The notes under the pieces: model-generated
The model's database searches: none
Seen by the model: the letters and a program-made list of their open reading frames with translations, nothing else
What the model was told of the DNA's origin: nothing
Shown: in pieces, positions 57,532 through 64,000 of the stretch
How the letters are laid out: the number at the start of each line of letters is the position of its first letter
Position numbering within the stretch: the stretch's first letter is position 1
Made by a program: the position numbers and the translations under genes
Assembly: GCA_029582165.1 (NCBI GenBank)
Contig: CM055886.1
Span: 22,196,669-22,260,668, forward strand
Source: Portulaca oleracea
Taxonomy: Eukaryota > Streptophyta > Magnoliopsida > Caryophyllales > Portulacaceae
DNA length: 64,000 nucleotides
Reading direction: 5' to 3'

Positions 57532-57835
57532 AAAACATTTTTAGAACATAACAATAACGTATTATAAAACCAAAAACGTTTTTGCTTGCGGATAATAGAT
57601 CAGCAAAAATATAGTTATGAGTTATGACAAAGTTGTTGAAATAGAATTTATTATAAATAGTAAAAGAATTAAATTAAAACAGTGAAAATACTGTGCAAAC
57701 AGTAACTGAATAGTAAATGAACAGTAACACACCCGAATTTAATCCGAAACCGAATACATCCGAAATAACGAGATGACCAAAATGTCCAACCCAGAATTAA
57801 CCCGAATAACCCGATTTGCCACCTCTAGTTTCAAT

Positions 57836-58854
57836 TCTAGGTTAAAAAAAATGACAATGGACTTAAATACTTGAGTCTTGTGTTTCAGTAGCTGTGTCCA
57901 TGTACATCTACTGTGATCGTCTACTATGGTCAAGAAAAAATGAGTACCATCAACATTCCCCACCTTGTAAGCCCCCCATAAATCCATGTGTACCATTTGA
58001 AAAACCATAGTAGTTTTTATTTAACTTCGATCAAAAGGAAGTCTATGCGCTTTTGCAAGTATACACACCTCACAGTCATATGGTTCATGAACAATATGTT
58101 TGAATTCATCAATATGAGCAAGTTTAGACATGGAGGCATGTCCTAATCTAGCATGTAAAACAGCTAAATTCATAGTATTATTGGCAACAGAAGCAATAGT
58201 AAACTTGGAATCTCTTTGAGTACCACTCACTTGGCTTGCATTAGATAAACTTGGCACCAATCTATATAGTCCTCCAACTACCCGTGCCACTGCCACCACT
58301 GAATTATTTGAAGGGTCCTGAAATACACGTTTGTCAGGATACATGTGGACACAGATCCTTTGATCGTTTAACAATTTGATGACAGACATCAAATTATACT
58401 TGAAATCAGGAATATATAGAACCCTTTCCAGAACTATATCAGGCGTAATTGCTAGTTTTCCAACCAAGGTTACTGTCTTAATACTCCCATCAACCATAGC
58501 AACTTGAACGGGATGAGGTAAAGAAAACATGTCTGCAAACATGCTTAAATCATAGGCCATATGATCACTGGCCCCAGTGTCTAATATCCAAGACAGATCA
58601 TGCTTCTCAATAGCACAACAAATGTCGAAATTATTGACAGAGGTAACTATGGATTGGTTACCTACAAACTGATTGAATTGGTATTGTGCATCATTCTGAT
58701 TAACTCCATTCTACTTGCCCTTAGATAACCTCAACATTTCCTGAGCTACTGCATGAACCAGCCTTGCATCTAAAGGTGGATTCCCATAAGCAACCTCTAA
58801 AGGAGTATTGATATTGCCATTGTCAGTACTGGTTGAAACGATTGCAGTTGTCTT
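57836..58854 (-). pseudogene. copia gag C-terminus, protease and integrase start
   Basis: Minus strand: NINTPLEVAYGNPPLDARLV to SKGK, stop, then the protease motif WILDTGASDHM (about 58565-58597), RVLYIPDFKYNLMSVIKLLN, and the pre-integrase region VLHARLGHASMSKLAH..CEVCILAKAHRLPF. A stop near 58019 precedes integrase VFQMVHMDLWGAYKVGNVDG with FFLTIVDDHSRCTW. The reading runs into the hAT-like element at 57835. Confidence 0.85.
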
Positions 58855-58965
58855 TGTAGAATATAGTAAAATGTAATTTGTTATAGAGTTTGTTATCAAT
58901 TTGTTAGTGAGCTGGCATAGAGGTAGTTAGGCAGGGAGGTTGTTAGATTCTTTTCTTCTCGAACC
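58855..58965 (+). repeat. Inverted LTR fragment of the same copia family inside gag
   Basis: TGTAGAATATAGTAAAATG to TTGTTAGATTCTTTTC matches the start of the element's own 3' LTR (42827 downward on minus) but lies in the opposite orientation, between the zinc knuckle and the rest of gag. Probably an abortive self-insertion. Confidence 0.65.
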
Positions 58966-59071
58966 ACTCTGGATATCCATGTAACTTGAAGCATTGATCC
59001 CTCTCATGTCTAGTCTTTTGGCAATAAGTGTAATATCTATATCCTTTCACCTTCTTACCATCCTTCCATTC
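58966..59071 (-). pseudogene. copia gag zinc knuckle fragment
   Basis: Minus strand YCQKTRHERDQCFKLHGYPE followed by WFEK, typical of the copia CCHC knuckle region. Separated from downstream gag by the inverted LTR fragment and cut upstream by the gypsy LTR. Confidence 0.75.
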
Positions 59072-60275
59072 TGATCCATAAGGATCAAGGGGGTAATTAG
59101 GGCCTTACTAGCCTAATGACCCAATCCCGAGATTTTCAAATACCTTGGAGAATTTGGTCTCGAATCCAAGAAGGCTCATGGTGAATCGGTTAATTTATCA
59201 ATACTCAGGCCCGAAAAATCACCTATGAAGACAAGAACGGAGTTAGCAGATCCAATGCCAAGCCGAGGAGTCAAGCCGGGGTCGTAATCCAGCAAAGGGG
59301 CATTTTGGTCATTATACAAGGTTCGGGATGAAACCATGGAACATCAAGTCGAGCCTAGAAAACCTACCCCAAGGAGGCTAGGAAGAAGTTATGAGGAAAC
59401 AAGTTGAAGAATATCATGTTTCGGGCAAAATTTGGTAACAAGAAAAGACATGTCTTCACGCTTTTGATCATAACTCCTTCAATACAACTCTGATGGCCAC
59501 CAAATTTGGTGAGCTTATAGTACACATCGAAAGCTTTCCATTGATATCTTATGGGCCCAAAACGGAGTTCGGATGAAGAAGTTATGCTAGTTTAAAGTCG
59601 GTAGAAAAACTGCCCAGATGGTAACGCCCATGACCACCTGTCGTCACGCCCGTGACGATCCTGCCGCAATGAAATTAAATTTCCGAAGCTCGTCACGCCC
59701 GGGACCCCTGTCCTCACGCCCGTAACCTCTGTCGTCACGCCCGTGACGACCCTGCAGTAGCGAAATTAAAAGAAGCAGCGGGAGTTAGGGTTTTGTAATT
59801 AAACTTTATTTCTTTTCCTAGTTCTCACTTTATATGTTTAAGATACATTATTATGAGAACACAACTTTGAATGAAAATTGTAAACACTTGGAAGATAAAT
59901 TCTTCTTGGGTATTCGAAAAATCCTCCCACTCAAATCTTCCTCTTCTTTATCCATTAATGGTAGTGATTGGGAGCGGCTCATTTAAGAATTAGTTGGTGT
60001 TTCTTTATGCTAATCTTGGTGATGTTTATTGGGTCTCTCTTTGGCTTGTTGGTGGATCTCTTTTAAGCACCCATGGCAGGCTTGAGTTCAAGGTGGTGAG
60101 TAATCTTTATTCTTGTTCATATCTTCTTTGTTTTTGTTGTTGTTTTTGTTGATAATGCCTCAAAACCCTAGAAATTGGTGTTGTTCTTGAGTTCTAAGTT
60201 GGGGTTTTCTTAAAACCTAGGTTGATTTTTGGTCCTTGGGTAATTAATCTTGCTTCCCTAGTCGTTCCCGGATCA
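59072..60275 (+). repeat. Ty3/gypsy 5' LTR (~1.2 kb)
   Basis: The right end is fixed by the PBS two bases later. The left end is inferred from the TGATCC/GGATCA match and the end of copia coding sequence nearby. U3 carries palindrome array D (59621-59750), followed about 80 bp later by a TATATG box (about 59831). Confidence 0.6.
59621..59750. repeat. Array D: CGTCACG-CC-CGTGACG palindromes in gypsy U3
   Basis: Units start at about 59621 (decayed), 59641 (TCGTCACGCCCGTGACGA, perfect 8+2+8), then after a ~31-bp gap 59691 (decayed), 59713 (decayed) and 59731 (GTCGTCACGCCCGTGACGAC, perfect 9+2+9). The pitch is about 20 bp. Each half-site contains TGACG. Confidence 0.88.
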
Positions 60276-60980
60276 TTTGGTATCAGAGCAAGGATTAGAA
60301 CTCAAGTTTAAAGAGAAAAATTTCCAGATTTTTGTGGTTCTTGTTCTTGTGGATTTGGGCATTATTCTTGATGATTTTGGGTGCAAAATTGATGCTTGAT
60401 GAATGGTATTGGTCCCTTGATGTATTAGGAGTGTTGGGATATGATTTTTATCATTTGGGTCCAAGTACTTGTTGAGTATTGGGTTGATTATTGAAGTTAT
60501 TTATGCCCAGAAAATTTTTCTCTGTTTTGGATTGTTGATGTCTCATGGCATGTTTGGTTGAGTTTTGTTGTGGATTTTGATGCCCAAGTGAATGTTATAC
60601 ATGCCTAGTTGTTGTCGGTGGTGAATTGTGAAGAAGTTCATTGTTTTGGAGTTGATTTGGGTTGCAATTTTGGGATAATTCTTGGAGAGAGCTTGATGGT
60701 TGAAATTTTGGGTTTTGGTGAATGTTCATGTTGCCTCTATGAATGTTTAAAGGTTGAGTTTGATGCTTGTCTTTGTGTGGTGAATCTTGTGGTAGTGTTA
60801 TTGTTGCTTGAACATTGGTTGTACATTGATTTGTGCATCCCCCATTGCCGGTAACACCCAATTTTTTCCCCACAAAAAATTTAGCCTCTCTAAACTCTAC
60901 AAATTCCCTTAACCACAAAGAACCCAAAGCCTCATCCATTCATTTTTACCTTAGCCCATCGAATCCCTCAACTCTTCAAA

Positions 60981-62130
60981 ATGCCCTCTTCGTCGAGTCA
61001 AAACAACAGAAGAAAAGCTTCCCCCTCTCACCATATTCTCCCACCCGAACCGTCTATGTCTCAACTCATGCAACAAGTTCAACGACTTATCGTTGGCCAA
61101 ATTGTGCTCCAACGCCAAATGGAACTTGAAGGATGGAGGAATATTCATTCGACGCTTGAGTCTCCATTGCAAGAAAATGTTGAAGCTTTTAGCTGTCAAA
61201 TGACGAGAAGAGTTGATGAGGTTCCACCACCACCTCCCCAACCTCGACTTGGTGGGCCTCATCCTCCTCCTCCCGGTCATGGTGTTGATCCTCTTCATCG
61301 CCCCCAAGATCGCCTTAACTTCGATGAGGTGAATGATCAAGTGAGGACTCGAAAGACAAATCCTCCATGAGAGTTCCTCTTAGGCCTCGATATGACTGGG
61401 ATGATCTTCGAGTTGATCCTCCTACCTTCGACGGTAATTCAGATCCCCATGAATTCCTTGATTGGGTGCATGCCATGGAGAAGATTTTTGAACTCATGAA
61501 TTATGACGAGAGGAAGCAATACAAGGTTGCCACCCTCCAACTCACTAAGTATGCATCCCTATGGCTTGAGAACTTAAAGAAACGAAGGATAAAAGATTGC
61601 AAGCCGAAAATCCAAACTTGGTCGAAGCTCAAAAAGTACTTGATGAAGAGGTTTGGGTCCACCCACTATAAGCAAAATCTCTACAACAAGTTGTTCTCTC
61701 TCAAGCAAGGCCACAAGAGTGTTGGAGAATACATACGGGAGTTTGAGTTGGTCATGATACGGTGTGGTGTTCAAGAGTCACCGAAACAAATGATGGCGAG
61801 GTTTCTCAATGGCCTCGATGACAAGATCGCATCAAAGGTGAGACTCTATTAGTGTCACTCTATTGACGACCTCTACAAGATTGCCAACTTCGTCGATGAG
61901 AGGAAGAAGAAGTCAAAGGGTACTTCTACACCCTCCACCCGTGAGTACAAAAGAGATGAATCTCCTTCTTCTAGGGAGTCTCGGTCCCATCGGAGCACCA
62001 AATCTACAAAAGGGAAATCATCACCCCCTAAGGATCCTTCAAGGAAGAAGGAAGGAAGAAAGTGCTTCAAATGCCATGGATATGGTCACTAACAATCCGA
62101 ATATTCAACGAAAAGGGTGATGACTCTTCA
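60981..62130 (+). pseudogene. Ty3/gypsy gag
   Basis: Starts MPSSSSQNNRRKASPSHHIL, with a Pro-rich stretch, and shifts frame near 61365 into the Retrotrans_gag domain (DPHEFLDWVHAMEKIFELMN, ASLWLENLKKRRI, WSKLKKYLMKRFGSTHYKQN, GHKSVGEYIREFELVMIRCG). A stop lies at 61850. The zinc knuckle CFKCHGYGH is cut by another stop (about 62092). Gag assembles the particle. Confidence 0.85.
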
Positions 62131-62329
62131 AGAGTTCAAGGAGATTGACAAAGAGATTGAAGAAGTGCTCAAGGAACAAGAAGTGGAGATTTCAGAATCA
62201 CTTGAGGGCTATTTTGAAGTCCAACCCGAGGAAGGAGAGTTGCTTGTCTTGAGGAGAGTACTTCATCCCCCTAAAGCTCCTTTTGACAACAACCAAAGGG
62301 AGATGCTTTTTCAATCGTGATGCAAGGTC

Positions 62330-62686
62330 GAAGGCAAGGTCGTGGACTTCATCATTGATAGTGGAAGTTGCACCAACCTCGCCTCGGCATACATGGTAGA
62401 GAAACTCGACCTCCCAACCAATCCACACCCCCGACCGTACCATCTCAAGTGGCTCGGTGATCAAGATGGCTTAAAGGTAACCCAACAAGTTCTAATTCAT
62501 TGGTCAATGGGTTTTAAGTATAATGACTCTGTTTTATATGATGTGGTGCCGATGAATGCGTTTCATTTACTTTTGGGGAGGCCTCGGCAATTTGATCAAG
62601 GCGTTGAACATGATGGCCGTAGGAACACATATTCCTTCCAACTTGGTCAAGAAAGACTTACCTTGTGCCCTCTAGCACCCCACTAA
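62330..62686 (+). pseudogene. Ty3/gypsy retropepsin
   Basis: FIIDSGSCTNLASAYMVEKL (active site D-S-G) and PYHLKWLGDQDGLKVTQQV, then DVVPMNAFHLLLGRPRQFDQ and GVEHDGRRNTYSF, a very typical chromovirus protease block. Preceded by a stop at 62318-62320. A partly open downstream region (62708-62968) is linker before RT, which is missing. Confidence 0.85.
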
Positions 62687-63076
62687 CTAACCATAGCTCA
62701 ACCCGGGGTGGGAAGTGAGTTGAGGAACCTCCTCATTGAGAGAGAAACACGGGAAGAGAGTACCCATGGTGGGGATGAGCATCCTTTGGCCTTGTCCTTG
62801 CCGTGTGGTGAGCCTAAAGTGAGTGAGTGTACCTTAGCTCCTCAAAAGTTTCCCAATTTCCATCCTTACCCATTGTCCCCGAGCCCTAAATCCCCTCCTG
62901 ATTTGCATTCCCATGACGACGGCTTTGTGTTAGAGTTTGATGCGAGTTGGGTGCCTAACAGTATTTGATGGTGTGAGGGATGAGCAACTGGTTGAACAAG
63001 AACAGGGTGTTGTGCTCTCTTGTGATGACTACATAGTGGAGTTCAACAAGATCATCAGTGGAGGAGCTAATCGGGA

Positions 63077-64000
63077 TGTAAAACCCCGGAAAATCCGAGT
63101 ATAATTACCGATACGTCGTTAGTATTATTTTACGTCCGTTAATTGTTTCTGTGTTTAAATTGTTAACACTTGAGCTCGTAGGACCGTCGAGGGATTATTA
63201 AGGGTAATATAGTTTTTCTACATGCATGGATATGCATGGGAATAGGGGTATTTTGGTAAATTCGATGTTAATATTTGATGAGTATGTGTTAGTTTTATTT
63301 AATTAATTATTGGATTTTTTTAGTATTTCTTTAATACTATTATTGTTATTATTATTAATATTACTATTCTTGCTACTATTATTATTATTAGTATTATTAA
63401 ATCTTATTATTAGTTTTTTTTAAAAAAAAATTCCCTAATTTTGTGATAGTGGACGGTTACATGAGTATTGCCCAAGTTTTTTTTTTTGTTTAATTAAGTT
63501 AATTAAGTTGTTTAATTTCTAAAACTACTCCTAATTAACCTAAACCTAAAAACCCTAAAACCCCACCCTCTTCTGCTCTCGTTCTTCTGCCGTGGATCCC
63601 AACAACCGCCAGCAGCCACCACCGACCACCGCCTGTAACCGCTGCCTCCTCCGCCTCGCCGGAAACCGCCTCCAACAGCCGCTTGGACCACCGCAGCGAC
63701 CACAACGCTCACCTTCTCTCTTTATTCTCTTCCCTTCGTCCCTCTCTCTCTCACCGCCATCCGCATCGTCGTGCGCCACCATCACCACCGTCGATCCCCG
63801 GTGCACCCTCGACCGTCGCACCGCCGTCGCCGACCATCGGAGACGCCGTCGCTGCCTAGAACGAGAACGAAGTGCTGCTGCTGCTGGTTGCCGTTGCTAC
63901 TGTCTCGAACACCGACGTTGCTCCCGCCGACGACTCCCACCGTCCTCGCTGCCTCTAACGTCGTCGCCGTTCAACCTCTGCCCTGACTTCCACCAGTTCT
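63077..64000 (+). repeat. Second copy of the Tekay-like LTR (runs off the window)
   Basis: TGTAAAACCCCGG start; it shares AACACTTGAGCTCGTAGGACC, the TGCATGGATATGCAT-type phrase and the AACCTAAA..CCCTAA run followed by a CCG-rich island with the LTR at 747-4055. The target before it is CGGGA (63072-63076). ORFs in the CCG island are low-complexity. Confidence 0.82.

Larger units (their letters stand above)
49723..57540 (+). mobile_element. Endogenous caulimovirid, near genome-length unit (plus)
   Basis: Plus strand: small ORFs (49877-50558), coat protein (50558-51985), movement protein (52005-52910), two retropepsin motifs (52911-53735), RT/RNase H, post-RT ORF, promoter, leader, PBS and two small ORFs. 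At about 7.8 kb this is close to a whole caulimovirid genome, permuted relative to the PBS. Many stops and frameshifts: a fossil copy. Confidence 0.88.
45419..57827. mobile_element. 12.4-kb hAT-like element carrying two inverted caulimovirid units
   Basis: The ends TAGAGGTGGCAAATCGGGTT and its complement fit hAT termini. The flanks are GTTTCAAC (45411-45418) and GTTTCAAT (57828-57835), an 8-bp duplication with one mismatch, in a copia integrase. Outer ~290-bp arms of CGGGT-rich and TACTGTTCA-type sequence are followed by pararetroviral DNA in mirror image: 45.7-49.72 kb reversed, 53.9-57.53 kb forward, with a single-copy part (49.72-53.9 kb) between. No hAT transposase is seen. An alternative is a hAT foldback MITE later invaded by viral DNA. 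Confidence 0.7.
42652..59071 (-). mobile_element. Ty1/copia element split by the 12.4-kb hAT/caulimovirid insertion
   Basis: Minus strand: gag zinc knuckle (about 59060-58966), gag C-terminus and protease (58854-58021), integrase start (58020-57836), then the insertion, then the rest of integrase (45410-44555), RT (44345-43417), RNase H (43371-42910), a polypurine tract (CACCTTGAGGGTGGGA, about 42840) and a 3' LTR (42827-42652). The two sides of the insertion share an 8-bp flank. Several stops; a non-functional copy. Its 5' end is cut by the gypsy element at about 59072. Confidence 0.85.
59072..63076 (+). mobile_element. Ty3/gypsy chromovirus-like element, truncated
   Basis: A probable 5' LTR (59072-60275, ends TGATCC/GGATCA), PBS TGGTATCAGAGC (60278-60289), leader, gag (60981-62130) and protease (62330-62686). 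It is then cut at 63077 by a Tekay-like LTR before RT. Frame breaks show that it is dead. Confidence 0.78.

Noticed and set aside
60595..60939. Minus-strand ORF in the gypsy leader
   Set aside because: It overlaps the leader and gag start of an element coding on plus; biased composition, no domain.

Overview
This window is plant nuclear DNA, probably from a eudicot. The signs are GT-AG introns, an ABA/stress/ripening (ASR, ABA/WDS) gene cluster, plant retrotransposon lineages (Ty1/copia, Ty3/gypsy, plant L1-type LINE), CACTA, MULE, hAT, Stowaway and Harbinger-like DNA elements, and an endogenous caulimovirid. I cannot name the species. There is no tRNA/rRNA gene, CRISPR or bacterial-type operon.

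Host genes: the only host genes I can support are five tandem, same-strand ASR paralogues (ASR1 15126-15625, ASR2 19507-20168, ASR3 24912-25324, ASR4 28421-28872, ASR5 34400-34797). Each has two exons and an intron at the same phase-0 position, and each is preceded by the same proximal promoter module. Transposons have reshaped the cluster. Solo LTRs of one family sit upstream of ASR1 and downstream of ASR2 in opposite orientations. A CACTA element lies inside the last codons of ASR4. A MULE abuts the ASR5 promoter. ASR5 is divergent but still open across its splice junction.

Left flank (1-13660): a Ty3/gypsy Tekay-like non-autonomous element with a 3.3-kb LTR is inserted into a decayed copia element (4056-6448, minus). 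Next come a 5.4-kb foldback/MULE-like element built of GATGTTCATTTT-type sub-repeats (about 6460-11900) that itself hosts a MITE and an LTR-like insert, and then a small CACTA element with TTA target duplications (12058-12883).

Right flank (35-64 kb) is a nest of transposons: a Cys-rich gag-like retroelement fragment, a GGCCTGTTTGG-type TIR element, a Stowaway MITE, a decayed L1-type LINE (about 38.96-42.65 kb), and then a copia element (42652 to about 59.07 kb, minus). The copia integrase is split by a 12.4-kb element (45419-57827) that has hAT-like ends and an 8-bp target duplication. Inside those ends lie two head-to-head caulimovirid (pararetrovirus) units, one partial and one nearly genome length. 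A chromovirus-like Ty3/gypsy element (about 59072-63076) follows, cut by a second copy of the Tekay-like LTR that runs off the window.

The observations I rate highest are: (1) the caulimovirid inverted pair bounded by hAT-like termini; (2) arrays of GC-rich, roughly 16-20-bp palindromes at about 20-bp pitch in the U3/promoter region of unrelated LTR retrotransposons, with different arm sequences but very similar layout; (3) the shared promoter module of the ASR cluster and the CACTA-derived ASR4 C-terminus; and (4) two successive retropepsin-like motifs in the caulimovirid unit.
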